The notes below the pieces were generated by a model. It saw only the letters and a program-made list of their open reading frames with translations, ran no database searches and was not told where the DNA came from. Positions 12,221 through 25,790 of a stretch of 64,000 nucleotides of DNA are shown here, in pieces. Within the stretch, counting starts at the first letter, position 1, and each line of letters starts with the position of its first letter. The stretch is from Panulirus ornatus (Eukaryota > Arthropoda > Malacostraca > Decapoda > Palinuridae), in contig NC_092264.1 of NCBI RefSeq assembly GCF_036320965.1, forward strand, positions 13,686,775 through 13,750,774, given 5' to 3'. The position numbers were made by a program, and so were the translations under genes.

Positions 12221-13515
12221 CTGAAATCAAAATTTTATCCATGAAAATGTTATATGATTAGTTTCACTTTCACTAGTACATAAGGTGTGATAAAAAGAGT
12301 TCTTGCTAAATCATTTGATATGGTTGAAAGAGATGGGGTGGTCCTCTGAATATTGCTATCATAATGATATTCAACTTTGAATTGTTTTTATGTAGTAATT
12401 CTAATCACATAAAACCCAAAAAGCCCTGTATGGGTTTTACCTAAACATCTCAAAAACAACCCTTTTATTGCTCCATCCACCAAATGACACAGTGCATCAT
12501 AGTGTTTTTTCCCCTTGATGTGTGATATTTGCATATGGCAATAAGAATTGATTCACAGTAGAAGGGTTATTAAAGCCAAGGAATCAAAACTTTTCAAAGT
12601 TCTACTCAAAAGAGATATGTGTCCATTCATAGTCAGGTACATTCATATCATATCAACTTTATAAAATCATTAAATGGAATAATGATCTGTCTTAACTCAT
12701 TTGGTAATGGTACAGCACAAAAACAAATAAGTTTTGACCCTTATTTATTAGGCAGTCTTCCTAGATCCTCTGCTACAAGAGGTAAGATCTTGTACAGATG
12801 GGTGCAGTTTAAGAACCAAAACTGTCAGTGCCTTTGGTCATATTGTGATGGCTTTGAAAAAGATGTAATTTTGTGAAAAATAAATTAGCACATATCTCAC
12901 ATAAAATCTCATATTCATCCCCAGTAAATGTGCTGTAATGAAGTAGAACCCTGATGCTACTTCTGTGAACTTTAAATCTAAGAGAATGGCAGTGCCTGTG
13001 AAATTGCTATAGAAATCTTAAGTCCATTTTTTTGTTAATCATAGGCCCATTTGCTAACTCTTCTAATACCAAAAGGAACCACTGAGTAGGAACCAGTGTT
13101 ATCAACAGTGACTGTGGTGGACATCTCAGCACCTGTTCTAGAACCATTCTGTTGTAAATTCAGTGTAAAGGGCTCTTTACATTTGTGCTGTGGGACCTCA
13201 GTGATATGGTAGGAACTTTGCTAAGTATAGTTCTAAAAGATAAAAGAAAGCTTGTTTGTTCTTAACATGAGATTCTGCACCAATAGTGACCTCATCCCTG
13301 ACTTAAGATCCATTCCCTTATAGAAGCTATAGTTAAGTTTTTAACTAACTGCTCTTGTTCCATTGCAAAGAGATCCATTATCCTGCCTCAAGTAATAGAT
13401 AATTTTTTTTATTTTTTCTAACGCATACTTCAGTCTTCCTTAGAATGTAACGATGATACTACAAATATATTATTCAATTTTGATTAAGTATCAAGCAATA
13501 CCACTTTCAGCCATT
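12221..13515. other. Start of the largest MOCS2 intron, unannotated
   Basis: AT-rich sequence between a MOCS2B exon and an old LINE relic. I see no gene or repeat I can support. Confidence 0.4.
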
Positions 13516-14192
13516 CACAAAAGACCTTGGGTGCACTGAGGAGTGTGTGGAAAGATAGGTCACTATTTGTGGGGGCTAAGATGGATATGTTTGATGTTAT
13601 AATAATCCTGATGGTACTCTATGGATGAGAATTATTGGCCCAAAAACCAGTTGTGCAGGAAATGGTGGATGTATTGGGAATGAAATGCCTGAGGGCAATA
13701 AGTGATGGAAAGAGGAGTGATTGAGTAAGCAATGACATTTTGAGAAAGAAATGTGCTAAGTAGTGTGTAGAGTATGTTTGAGAGCTGAGCACGGTTTTGC
13801 TTAAATGACTGGAACATATGAAGAAGATGAGTGAGTAGACTGACTCAGAGAATAATTCATCAGAAAAGGAGGCAAAAACTGTGGTTAAGATGGAAGGATA
13901 AATGAAAGATGCTTTAAGTTACCAAGGCCTGAACATACAGGACGAGGTAAATGATGCACAAAATAAGAACTAGAGTACCTGGTACACAGGGTAGTTGGGT
14001 TTCTGTCTCTGGGCTGAACCAAGGGCATTTGAAATTGTTAGGGGAAACCACAGAAAGGTCTGTTGGGGTTGGCTGTGGATGGGAGTTTCTGGTTTTCATG
14101 CATTGTACATGACAACTAGAGAGTGATTGTGAGCAAATGAGTCATGTTCCTAGGACTACCTTGCTAACATGAGACACAACAAACAAGAATGA
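13516..14192 (+). mobile_element. Old decayed LINE relative (C-terminal region and 3' UTR)
   Basis: Weak but continuous similarity to the young LINE: ggtgcactgaggagtgtgtgg, then relics of the GCEAW, EMRCLR and GHMERM segments, ggcctgaacatacagga, a 3' UTR with ggaaaccacagaaaggtctg, and acatgacaactagagag. Stops are numerous. The longer B-like 3' UTR layout is visible, suggesting it is the ancestral form. Confidence 0.75.
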
Positions 14193-16163
14193 AAAAGTTT
14201 GATATGAAGACTGACCTAATCTGGAGAATTACTTTTGTGAAGGAACTACTGTTACAGACTGATCGCATATTATTCAGCAACCCTAAATCTTAATGAACTC
14301 AGCTCTGTCATCATTGTTTACTGGATGATGAATTTTAGCCAAAAAGCTTGTTATTGCCACATAATATCTTGTCTTTTACTTGTAATAACTTGTCATTCTT
14401 TTTACATATATGGTACTTCCCTTAGCCTTTTACTTTATTGTCTGTGAATTCTTTGCTTTAGCTTTAAGTATTGTCAGAAATCATATTTTTCGCATATCAT
14501 ATCTGAATATACAAGTGTACGGGAACTGAATTCAGCTATTTCTTGTCCTTTGAACTCTGAGGTATTGTGTAGGGTTATGAAATAAAAAATGTGGTGTCAT
14601 TATGAATTTATTAATTTATAACAAAGCACATCATTCAACATGTTTCAAAGCAAATACATATATCAGTGTTTCTGAAATGCATGATAGCATATCTCATTTA
14701 CAGTTGTTGGCAATAACAACTTTTAGAGGGATTTTTTTTTACCCGTACTTATTTTATATCCTTCAGTGCTACATTCTATTTTTTTCAAGTTACTGAAAAA
14801 AATTTGTTTGCAAAGTTGCTGCATATGAGGGATGATTAAAATACACTTTCTTATTTAAACTTATTCATCATAAAAACAAGAATTCATACAAATATCTTTA
14901 AAAAACATGCATTATCACATTATGATAAGATTTTCTATACTTCTGGTTAATATTGTCAGCAAATGACATGTTATGTCTGCATTTTTCAATTATTTTACAA
15001 GGAATAATACCAATTCAGATTCTACTATCTGATCAGGCTGTTATGTGTTGGCCAAGGGAGTGTAGCAGCATCTTTCTAGTCATAGATTATTATAGTTAGT
15101 CGAGAGATGTAAAGAACCAGCTTTCAGCATTCTATAATGAATGAAAGCCATTTTGTGAATTACTACAACCCTTTGGATGCGCTTGTTGCCTCTGATCAAC
15201 TCAGGCTTTATAACAATAATGTGACAGTCAAATTCAGACTCTTGCCATCAAAAAATATTTCCCCTTACTCCAACTATCTTCCATATTCTCTAAATCATGA
15301 AGCATAAACTAGGACCCAGTTGGTACTGCCTATGAAATCATAATGTGCATCCAATGGGTTATGAACAAACTAATACCCTCAGCTGGACAAGCACACCATA
15401 TCAAGTGGTCCACCAGTGATTTTTTATGAGGCTGATGACATCAAACTATTTTAAAGGAGTTATGAACGCAAGACTTTCCTTTACTTACATGACAACTATT
15501 TGCAGAATATTATTAAATATACCAGTTGTAATAAAAAAAAAAAAGCACCACAGTGCAGTGGTCATGCTACAATATCATTTAAAGACTAATAGATATGGCA
15601 TTTTCTATAAAATGTGAGAAGGTCCAGTCACTTTCAACATATCACTCACAAAGGGAGGAATAATGCCAAGGATGTTTGATAGTCAGTCTTGCCATTTAAA
15701 AAAGAAAGCTTTTTATTGGAATATTGTTGAAAGTGACTATCTTTCAACTAGCAACAGTCAAACTGGGTGCAGGGTATATTCTAAGGTAACCCCTGGCTTA
15801 TCTAGGTCTACTGTTAAGAGTTTACTCTTTGTACATTCATGAAGCATATTCACCTATATTTTTAGCTTTTGTCTATCAATCTGCCTATCATCATTACCAT
15901 AAACAATATAATGGAGTGAATCAGGTACACACAGCTTCAACAACATCACTCACACACACATTCTCAACCCATGGGTTTTTGGTGTAGGTATCTGTAAGTA
16001 AAATTACTGACATGGGGCCTTCAAAATGCAGTCTACAACCTAGCGCTATTTCTAGCAGTGGATCTCATTAACATGCTTCTTCTGTCAACATTGCTAGCCG
16101 GATAGAAAGCTACAATATCGAGGAGAAAAATTTCTGTCACATATTCTGGGAATTTGAGTCACT
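14193..16163. other. MOCS2 intron, no supported feature
   Basis: AT-rich; short unrelated open frames only. The left target-site copy of the next LINE begins at 16165. Confidence 0.4.
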
Positions 16164-16164
16164 T

Positions 16165-17152
16165 ATCTCTGTGAGATAAGTGGGAAGTGAGTCAGTTGTT
16201 GTTCGCTGATGATACAGCGCTGGTGGCTGATTCATGTGAGAAACTGCAGAAGCTGGTGACTGAGTTTGGTAAAGTGTGTGGAAGAAGAAAGTTAAGAGTA
16301 AATGTGAATAAGAGCAAGGTTATTAGGTACAGTAGGGTTGAGGGTCAAGTCAATTGGGAGGTGAGTTTGAATGGAGAAAAACTGGAGGAAGTGAAGTGTT
16401 TTAGATATCTGGGAGTGGATCTGTCAGCGGATGGAACCATGGAAGCGGAAGTGGATCATAGGGTGGGGGAGGGGGCGAAAATTTTGGGAGCCTTGAAAAA
16501 TGTGTGGAAGTCGAGAACATTATCTCGGAAAGCAAAAATGGGTATGTTTGAAGGAATAGTGGTTCCAACAATGTTGTATGGTTGCGAGGCGTGGGCTATG
16601 GATAGAGTTGTGCGCAGGAGGATGGATGTGCTGGAAATGAGATGTTTGAGGACAATGTGTGGTGTGAGGTGGTTTGATCGAGTAAGTAACGTAAGGGTAA
16701 GAGAGATGTGTGGAAATAAAAAGAGCGTGGTTGAGAGAGCAGAAGAGGGTGTTTTGAAATGGTTTGGGCACATGGAGAGAATGAGTGAGGAAAGATTGAC
16801 CAAGAGGATATATGTGTCGGAGGTGGAGGGAACGAGGAGAAGAGGGAGACCAAATTGGAGGTGGAAAGATGGAGTGAAAAAGATTTTGTGTGATCGGGGC
16901 CTGAACATGCAGGAGGGTGAAAGGAGGGCAAGGAATAGAGTGAATTGGAGCGATGTGGTATACAGGGTTTGACGTGCTGTCAGTGGATTGAATCAAGGCA
17001 TGTGAAGCGTCTGGGGTAAACCATGGAAAGCTGTGTAGGTATGTATATTTGCGTGTGTGGACGTGTGTATGTACATGTGTATGGGGGGGGGGGTTGGGCC
17101 ATTTCTTTCGTCTGTTTCCTTGCGCTACCTCGCAAACGCGGGAGACAGCGAC

Positions 17153-17192
<40 letters not shown>

Positions 17193-17199
17193 CTGTGAG
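16165..17199 (+). mobile_element. LINE copy, subfamily A, 5'-truncated, with 11-bp target-site duplication
   Basis: atctctgtgag occurs at 16165-16175 and again at 17189-17199, directly after the poly(A). Between them lies the 3' third of the RT, open from 16187 to 16972 with FADDTAL, SADGTMEAEVDHRVGEG and RRRGRPNWRWKD, followed by the short A-type 3' UTR and about 30 A. LINE homology begins near 16182 (gggaagtgag); six bases before it are untemplated or ambiguous. The clean duplication, intact frame and long pure A tail indicate a young insertion. Confidence 0.96.
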
Positions 17200-17544
17200 C
17201 CTCATTCATCAATCAGATATTATTTTATGCTTTAGTCTGTGGATCAGCATCATCACATGTGAGAAAAATGCTCTATGTTTACTGTTATAAATATATGATA
17301 ATTTCCATATTTCTATGACAGACTACAATGTTGCAATGGGTCAGTTTATCTAATCAAAAGTAAAGGCTCACTCTTCAAGCATTCACTAGTCAATCATTTC
17401 CATTTTCTAAATATATTACCATCATGCTGACTAAGTAAATTTTATGCAAACTGTATTAAATTTTGCCACTTGTAGGATCAAAAACATGCTGTTTAAGATG
17501 CAAATGACCAGAAATTCATCTTCAATGAGGAATTACTGTTGCCT

Positions 17545-17870
17545 AAAGATGGTCAAATAGTGTAGGAAATAAAATTCTGAGGATTATGCATTGTGTCAGG
17601 GCAGTTAGATGGGTATAGTAGTCCCTGCCATGTTGTATGAGTGCAAGTCTTGAACTCTGAATGCAAAACAAAAGAGGAGGAGGGACATGCTAGAAATGAA
17701 ATCCTGAGACTATGTGTTTTGTTAGGAGGGTTGGTTGTGTAATTGAGAGGTGTGTTAGTAAGCAGAGTAAAACTGAAGGAGCTGAACAGGATTTGCCAAA
17801 ATGGTTTAGATAAGATTAGCTGTGAAAGACTGACTAGGAGAATTTATAAATGAGAAGGAAAGAAACCTTG
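17545..17870 (+). mobile_element. Old decayed LINE relative (C-terminal region)
   Basis: Low-similarity match to the region from VPTMLYGCEAW to GHMERM and TKRIY: catgttgtatgagtgcaag, gacatgctagaaatgaaat, aaatggtttagataagatt, agactgactaggagaattt. Many stops; no 3' UTR is evident. Confidence 0.6.
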
Positions 17871-17899
17871 CTATCCTTTCTATTTCCCCATTGCTCTAA

Positions 17900-18425
17900 C
17901 TTCTACCATCTCCAGAGCCTCCTAAACTCTCCATAACTCTCACTTTCTTAAACCCTTAGAATTCTATTCCTTTCTTTCTGATCAACAATATGGATTTTGC
18001 AGTTCTAGGTCTACTGGTGATCTCTCAGGGATATAAGTAAAACTTTTTTCTGGACCTTGTCATCCCCACAGCATCTAACAAGGTGAGCATAAAAGTCTTT
18101 GCTCTCTAAATTCTTTGGTTTTCTCCTTCCTATTCCCAAATGAACAGTCTTCTCTGGTCATTCCATCACAGTAACAGTTAATGGATTGACTTCCCCCTCC
18201 TATTCTATCAACAGTGGTTTTCCTCAGGATTCTGTCCTTTCACCTACTCTCTTTCATTTCTCAGTTAATGACCCTCTCTTTTCTACTTTTGATCCTATTC
18301 ACTCTTATCTAATGATTTCACTTTACTGCTTCAACTCATTTTCCCTTCCCTCCTTCTTTAAATACTTGTTCTTTTTCCTGTACTATGCATATTATCTCCT
18401 CAATACAGACCTGTGCAGCATCTAA
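17900..18425 (+). mobile_element. Relic of a second RT lineage (jockey/CR1-like)
   Basis: The plus strand near 18186-18290 reads TSPSYSINSGFPQDSVLSPT followed by LFHFSVNDPL. This is the SGVPQGSVLSPTLF..INDL motif of jockey/CR1-type reverse transcriptases, unlike the GLRQGCVMSPW form of the main LINE. Upstream sequence reads as a decayed palm/fingers region with many stops. It ends where a young LINE begins. Confidence 0.6.
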
Positions 18426-18448
18426 AAATGGTAAATAATTAATTTAGT

Positions 18449-20094
18449 TAAATCTAATATGTGTGGATCAGGTGTTTGCTTTGAAGAATGTATGTGAGAA
18501 ATACTTAGAAAAACAAATGGATTTGTATGTAGCATTTATGGATCTGGAGAAGGCATATGATAGAGTTGATAGAGATGCTCTGTGGAAGGTATTAAGAATA
18601 TATGGTGTGGGAGGCAAGTTGTTAGCAGTGAAAAGTTTTTATCGAGGATGTAAGGCATGTGTACGTGTAGGGAGAGAGGAAAGTGATTGGTTCTCAGTGA
18701 ATGTAGGTTTGCGGCAGGGGTGTGTGATGTCTCCATGGTTGTTTAATTTGTTAATGGATGGGGTTGTTAGGGAGGTGAATGCAAGAGTTTTGGAAAGAGG
18801 GGCAAGTATGCAGTCTGTTGTGGATGAGAGAGATTGGGAAGTGAGTCAGTTGTTGTTCGCTGATGATACAGCGCTGGTGGCTGATTCATGTGAGAAACTA
18901 CAGAAGCTGGTGACTGAGTTTGGTAAAGTGTGTGAAAGAAGAAAGTTAAGAGTAAATGTGAATAAGAGCAAGGTTATTAGGTACAGTAGGGTTGAGGGTC
19001 AAGTCAATTGGGAGGTAAGTTTGAATGGAGAAAAACTGGAGGAAGTAAAGTGTTTTAGATAACTGGGAGTGGATCTAGCAGCGGATGGAACCATGGAAGC
19101 GGAAGTGAATCATAGGGTGGGGGAGGGGACGAAAATCCTGGGAGACTTGAAGAATGTGTGGAAGTCGAGAACATTATCTCGGAAAGCAAAAATGGGTATG
19201 TTTGAAGGAATAGTGGTTCCAACAATGTTGTATGGTTGCGAGGCGTGGGCTATGGATAGAGTTGTGCGCAGGAGGGTGGATGTGCTGGAAATGAGATGTT
19301 TGAGGACAATGTGTGGTGTGAGGTGGTTTGATCGAGTAAGTAATGTAAGGATAAGAGAGATGTGTGGAAATAAAAAGAGCGTGGTTGAGAGAGCAGAAGA
19401 GGGTGTTTTGAAATGGTTTGGGCACATGGAGAGAATGAGTGAGGAAAGATTGACCAAGAGGATATATGTGTCGGAGGTGGAGGGAACGAGGAGAAGTGGG
19501 AGACCAAATTGGAGGTGGAAAGATGGAGTGAAAAAGATTTTGAGTGATCGGGGCCTGAACATGCAGGAGGGTGAAAGGCGGGCAAGGAATAGAGTGAATT
19601 GGATCGATGTGGTATACCGGGGTTGACGTGCTGTCAGTGGATTGAATCAGGGCATGTGAAGCATCTGGGGTAAACCATGGAAAGTTCTGTGGGGCCTGGA
19701 TGTGGAAAGGGAGCTGTGGTTTCTGGCATTATTGCATGACAGCTAGAGACTGAGTGTGAACGAATGGGGCCTTTGTTGTCTTTTCCTAGCGCTACCTCGC
19801 ACACATGAGGGGGGAGGGGGATGGTATTCCATGTGTGGCGAGGTGGCGATGGGAATGAATAAAGGCAGACAGTGTGAATTGTGTGCATGGGTATATATGT
19901 ATGTGTCTGTGTGTGTATATATATGTGTACATTGAGATGTATAGGTATGTATATTTGCGTGTGCGGACATGTATGTATATACATGTGTATGGGGGTGGGT
20001 TGGGCCATTTCTTTCGTCTGTTTCCTTGCACTACCTCGCAAACGCAGGGAGACAGCGACAAAGCAAAATAGATAAAATATAAATAAATCTAATA
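18449..20094 (+). mobile_element. LINE copy, subfamily B, 5'-truncated, with 11-bp target-site duplication
   Basis: taaatctaata flanks the element at 18449-18459 and 20084-20094. It starts in the RT at GCVDQVFALKN and is open to 19062, where TAT of the RYLGVDL codon has become TAA; it then continues open to 19626. MQSVVDERDWEVS and VNHRVGEG mark subfamily B. The long B-type 3' UTR (19627-20070) contains the aatgaataaaggcag, gtgtgtatatatatgtg and cgctacctcgc blocks, and the tail is of the aaata type rather than pure A. Confidence 0.95.
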
Positions 20095-23000
20095 ATGCTG
20101 AAATGCAATTTCTCCTTATATCTCAGTCTCAGTATCATCCATTTCCCTTTATTCATTTACAAAGCACCACAAAACAACCATATGAGAACATAAACATGTT
20201 GGGCATAACTACATGACCATACTTCCACTTTATGCCGGAAAGCCACATAATCAACATCACAAAGTCTGCTTCCCAAAACCTAGAATTGCTGTTAATTTGC
20301 CCTAATTATTTTTCTTCTGAGCAGCTTTTTCATATCTACTTGGGGTTTCATACGATGTAGGATGGAACTGCTGCTCACATACCTGGGGTGGTTCTCCCTC
20401 CACCTCTTTATTAACCAGAGTGGAACTAACTTTTGTCTCATCAGTTCTCCTGACATCACTTCTCTTCAACTATCCCTTTCTCTACACTGTGATATTGATA
20501 TTTTCACTTTCTTCTAGGGCTCTTCACATCACCTCTCTTCTACTACCCCTTTCTCTTCACTGTGATGTTCTCTTTTTTCAATAGGTATTATTTAGTTCAC
20601 TTTTTGTGAGCTGTCTGCATGTGTCCCTGTCCCTAAAATTTGAATAAAAGGCATAAGTGTGGCTACTGCTTCCCAAAGTTTCTGTGTAGAGACCAGCAAT
20701 TCAAGAACTGACCATCATGATACAATAACTCATTCTTCCATCTGACAATTATGCTTTGGAATTTTTTTCCTCATTTTGTTGTTCCTTCTTCACGTAACCT
20801 TTCTGCTTTTAAGAGTGAGGTCTACAAACATCTGCAAGGCTCTAATTACGTTATACTCTCTTTACCTCTCATGTTTTTGTTTTCCTTCATCTTATATGGC
20901 CTTTGACTGAGGGTGTTTCATCCATGCCATATTGTTGAAAAAAAAAAGACTTGCAGGAAGCAAGTAGGAGTGCTTATCTATAAGTACATAAAACAGGACT
21001 TTGCCATGATGGCAAGGCTGGCACATAAAAAACACATCATACATCTTGTTGAATACAGTAATACTATACTTCTCAGCCACTATGCACCTCCCATAACTGT
21101 CAATCCAAAGTTTATTAGTGACTGACATCAGCCATGCTTCTCATCTTCTAATAATTGTTTCTGTTGCCACCTGTAGAATGTTTTGAATTTCTCATGGTAC
21201 TGCATTAAATAATCTTTCAAGCTTTTTAGTAGGAAACTCATTAATTTTTGCCTCAGGAATCACCCCCAACTTGATAATTCTGTATCCTCCTTGCCGAGGT
21301 GCTTTCTGGTTTAAGGTGTTACTCTCTGTGTCTTTCATCAGCTGCCATGCATATATAATCTTGTACCTTTAACTTCTTTCTAGACTGCAGAGTTCAAGAT
21401 TTTTCAATCTCTTGTGAAAATTCATATGCTCCAAACCATCTACTTTTCTTGAAAAGTGTTTCTGTTTCCAATCCAGTTTGTTTATTTCCATCTGCTTAAC
21501 TGTTGACCATACAACACAAAAGTATTTTACTTCTTATATATGCACTGAAGTGTTACTGGACTTTGCTTGATTGTGTTTACAATGTGAATGAGAAGTCACC
21601 TTCAGCAAGGTTGTACCATCAAAGTGCAATCTTGTTGAAGAACCTCTCACTTAAAAGAAGTCCATTCTTTCCCTGCTGATGGTTGCAACACAACATTGAA
21701 GCTACAGGAGGCCCTGGAAGGGGGTTCTTGCATTATATAATAATTAATACATATGTGCTGAACATTTTCATCGTTTGCTTTTTGTCTCGTGAAAATCCTT
21801 ATACCCTCACTATCATACTACTTATTATTTGACTTGAAAACACTGTCTTATCAATATACTTATTGAATTCAATGATTTGTAAGGTGAATATGTGCACATC
21901 TTCAGCACATACACAGATATTTCATCAAGACTGTGAGCCTTATATGGGTCAAGATATTTCTAGATATTTCAATGCACTCTAAGACCTCCTTCCCATCTGA
22001 TCTCTTTTTTGTTAGAACTATTGCATCTTTTACTTGACAACAGTAAATTCTGTCCACAAACATACAATCTCTCGTCACAAATAACACTTGACAGCACTTA
22101 ACTCACACATCTCATTCTTTACATCTCTACATTTTCCTGAGGTTAGCACTTTGCAGTAGCCTTGCCTTTTTGGCAAAATGGTAGGAACAGTAGACAGAAG
22201 TAGCAGGCAGGAGAATTAGCTGGGGGAATCAGGTAGTTTGGAACATTAGTCAGGAAAATCAAATAGAAGTAGTAGGTAGGAAGATTAGGTAGCAGCCTCT
22301 GAAACATTGTACTAAAGTTGCTCCCTGCTAGTGGCCTCTTAAGGATGAGGTACTAAAGGCTAAGAGGTGGCACTAGAGCTCAACAATTATGGAGACACTT
22401 TTCCCTTGGCCTACCCCTTGAAGAAGTTCCCAAAGGGTACAGGCATCAAAGATATGAATAGATAGATAAAACAGTTTTTAACTTGTCCTTCAGTTTATTG
22501 CATATCTTTACACCCTATACAGCACTTTCCTTTTAATTCCTTAGCCATATTAGTTGTTCTTTAACTTACAATTTACTCCTGGTGAATTTGTAAGTTTTGG
22601 ATTGTCTCCTATCATGTCCACAATAGTCCTCAAAATTTCAGCGTTTCTTATGTATTTATATCTTGCTCAGTATCTTATCTTTCAAATGCTCACTGGATAC
22701 CTGTGTCTTGTACACAGCATATCACTAAGCTCCTTTGCTTAATGACATTTTCTTATTGAGCAGCCCCCTTTTTTCACCCTTCTTTCTGTACCTGAGGTTA
22801 AATGTACCCATTCTCGTAATTCATGCTTTTAAGTTTCACAGAACCTTTCATCACAGTGCCTTGGCTCTTGACAACTGAACTCTATTTCCCAATTCATGTT
22901 ACTTTAAAAATGACTGAGTTCAGTATAATTTCCATGATTACATTTCCACTTTGGGTCACGTATCAATGCTGCTCTTAAGATCTCATTTACCACATAAACT

Positions 23001-23490
23001 GCATCATTACATGATTTCTCATATTCTCAACGTCCAAGAAACTGTGTGTGATGATAAGATATAGTAATGATGGTGCACCAGTCCCTTTGATCACTGTGTG
23101 CTAGTGACAGGCAAGTTTAGGAATTTTCCTCTATGCACTCTTAGAAACTATGACTCTCTGTCTCCATGAGAATCCAAATTTCCCCATTCCTTCTTTTTAT
23201 AACTGAAATCCTCCATTTTTAGTTCTATCATCTCAGAGAAGTACTTGATTTACTACTTCATGCACCATCCTGATTCTTCCTTTGTTACTATAATTGTATA
23301 TTTCCTCTGATTCATTTAAGTTCTCTGAAGGGTTATGTATTATCAACACCATCCTGTACTTCTTTGCAACAGTTACCCTTCTTGCTATGTAAGCATTTCG
23401 TGACATCTGAAGCCATCTTACTTCTCATGTCTTCTGCAAAACACCTGACTTTACTCCATCTTAAAGCCTTCTCTAAGTGTGAATTCATGA
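20095..23490. other. MOCS2 intron, mostly unannotated
   Basis: AT-rich. One stretch (about 22190-22450) has iterated purine-rich units and a conserved-looking tail (see separate entry). Otherwise I see nothing I can support. Confidence 0.4.
22185..22445. repeat. Possible old SINE-like or iterated repeat
   Basis: Imperfect units of the kind agtag.aggtaggaagattag recur three or four times (22200-22290). A less repetitive section follows (tgctagtggcctcttaagg, ggcactagagctcaac). It resembles a dispersed repeat, but only one copy lies in this window, so the call is tentative. Confidence 0.35.
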
Positions 23491-23491
23491 T

Positions 23492-25058
23492 TAGATATGT
23501 TTTTTTTTTTTTTTTTTTTTGCTTTGTCGCTGTCTCCCGCGTTTGCGAGGTAGCGCAAGGAAACAGACGAAAGAAATGGCCCAACCCACCCCCATACACA
23601 TGTATATACATACGTCCACACACGCAAATATACATACCTACACAGCTTTCCATGGTTTACCCCAGACGCTTCACATGCCTTGATTCAATCCACTGACAGC
23701 ACGTCAACCCCGGTATACCACATCGCTCCAATTCACTCTATTCCTTGCCCTCCTTTCACCCTCCTGCATGTTCAGGCCCCGATCACACAAAATCTTTTTC
23801 ACTTCATCTTTCCACCTCCAATTTGGTCTCCCTCTTCTCCTCGTTCCCTCCGACACATATATCCTCTTGGTTAATCTTTCCTCACTCATTCTCTCCATGT
23901 GCCCAAACCATTTCAAAACACCCTCTTCTGCTCTCTCAACCACGCTCTTTTTATTTCCACACATCTCTCTTACCCTTACGTTACTTACTTGATCAAACCA
24001 CCTCACACCACACATAGTCCTCAAACATCTCATTTCCAGCACATCCATCCTCCTGCGCACAACTCTATCCATAGCCCACGTCTCGCAACCATACAACATT
24101 GTTGGAACCACTATTCCTTCAAACATACCCATTTTTGCTTTCCGAGATAATGTTCTCGACTTCCACACATTCTTCAAGGCTCCCAGAATTTTCGCCCCCT
24201 CCCCCACCCTATGATCCACTTCCGCTTCCATGGTTCCATCCGCTGCCAGATCCACTCCCAGATATCTAAAACACTTCACTTCCTCCAGTTTTTCTCCATT
24301 CAAACTCACCTCCCAATTGACTTGACCCTCAACCCTACTGTACCTAATAACCTTGCTCTTATTCACATTTACTCTTAACTTTCTTCTTCACACACTTTAC
24401 CAAACTCAGTCACCAGCTTCTGCAGTTTCTCACATGAATCAGCCACCAGCGCTGTATCATCAGCGAACAACAACTGACTCACTTCCCAAGCTCTCTCATC
24501 CCCAACAGACTTCATACTTGCCCCTCTTTCCAAAACTCTTGCATTCACCTCCCTAACAACCCCATCCATAAACAAATTAAACAACCATGGAGACATCACA
24601 CACCCCTGCCGCAAACCTACATTCACTGAGAACCAATCACTTTCCTCTCTTCCTACACGTACACATGCCTTACATCCTCGATAAAAACTTTTCACTGCTT
24701 CTAACAACTTGCCTCCCACACCATATAATCTTAATACCTTCCACAGAGCATCTCTATCAACTCTATCATATGCCTTCTCCAGATCCATAAATGCTACATA
24801 CAAATCCATTTGCTTTTCTAAGTATTTCTCACATACATTCTTCAAAGCAAACACCTGATCCACACATCCTCTACCACTTCTGAAACCACACTGCTCTTCC
24901 CCAATCTGATGCTCTGTACATGCCTTCACCCTCTCAATCAATACCCTCCCATATAATTTACCAGGAATACTCAACAAACTTATACCTCTGTAATTTGAGC
25001 ACTCACTCTTATCCCCTTTGCCTTTGTACAATGGCACTATGCACGCATAGATAATGTG
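23492..25058 (-). mobile_element. LINE copy, subfamily A, 5'-truncated
   Basis: A poly(T) at about 23501-23520 leads into the A-type 3' UTR, then RT in antisense up to gcacgcat at 25048. A one-base deletion near 24370 splits the RT frame, and part of the C-terminal region has lost two codons (SEGTRR for SEVEGTRR). MKSVGDERAWEVS and VDHRVGEG mark subfamily A. Flanks tagatatgt (23492-23500) and tagataatgt (25048-25057) look like a target-site duplication with one inserted base. Confidence 0.93.
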
Positions 25059-25059
25059 T

Positions 25060-25480
25060 TGCTGTCAAATGCATTTGAAAATTCCAAAGAAATTGTGTCT
25101 CATCTCCTTCCTACATTATAGTTTCATATACAGTATATCATTATAATGAACTTGCATTTGCATCTGTGTACTTTTATCAGGTGCAAGTCTATGCTTTCCT
25201 TCATCGTTGCTGACAACATTTTCAAGAATGTGTTTCTTTATCACTCTTTTGTATACTCTACTCATAGTACATGTGATGTTAGACTGACTGGAGTGTACTG
25301 TTTTCGTATGAATTTGGATCTGCTTTTTGTACTGGTGTTATGTAAGCCTTTTTCTCTATGTCTGCAACTGGACTGGTCTGTAATCTGTCTCTGTAACTTC
25401 ATGAGAGGTTTTGGCATTATTATCTTTGTCTTTTTTTCGGAATATAGCTGGTTTTCCATCAGGTTATCGGCTCTTGAAGA
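25060..25480. other. Intron sequence, unannotated
   Basis: A plus-strand open frame crosses part of this region but shows no domain or splice support. I see nothing else. Confidence 0.35.
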
Positions 25481-25790
25481 CCAAAAGGGAGATGGAAGGA
25501 TAAATTGAAACAGACCTTGAGTTATTGGGGCCTGAACATTTAGTAAAGTGAAAGGCATTCATAGGATACAGATAAATGGAGCAATGTAGTATACAGGAGG
25601 CAAGTTCTGAACTGAAGTTCTGAGCTGAACCAAGGCATATGAACAGTCTGCAGAACATGGCTGTGAATGGGGGCTCTACTTTTGGTGCATTATACATAAC
25701 AGCTCAAGTGGAAATGTGGACAAATGAAATTGTTCTTTGTCTTTTCCTGATGCTACACTGCTAAAGCAGTAAATGGTAAACAATTATAAG
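25480..25790 (+). mobile_element. Old decayed LINE 3' end
   Basis: Traces of the C-terminus and the long 3' UTR: gatggaaggataaattg, ggggcctgaacatttag, gctgaaccaaggcatatgaa, gtgcattatacataacagct, cttttcctgatgctacactgc. No coding capacity remains. Confidence 0.65.

Noticed and set aside
11515..12261. A 248-codon plus-strand frame spanning a LINE and MOCS2B exon sequence
   Set aside because: It is the antisense of both a LINE copy and a host exon; no domain, no splice support.
16520..17212. Long recurring frames opposite the LINE coding strand, rich in Ser, Pro, His and Thr
   Set aside because: The LINE coding strand is purine-rich, so its complement has few stops. These frames appear opposite every copy and extend through UTR and poly(A); they are shadows.
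19634..20075. His/Thr/Tyr-rich small frames around the (GT)/(AT) microsatellites
   Set aside because: They are translations of microsatellites in the LINE 3' UTR, repeated at each B copy.
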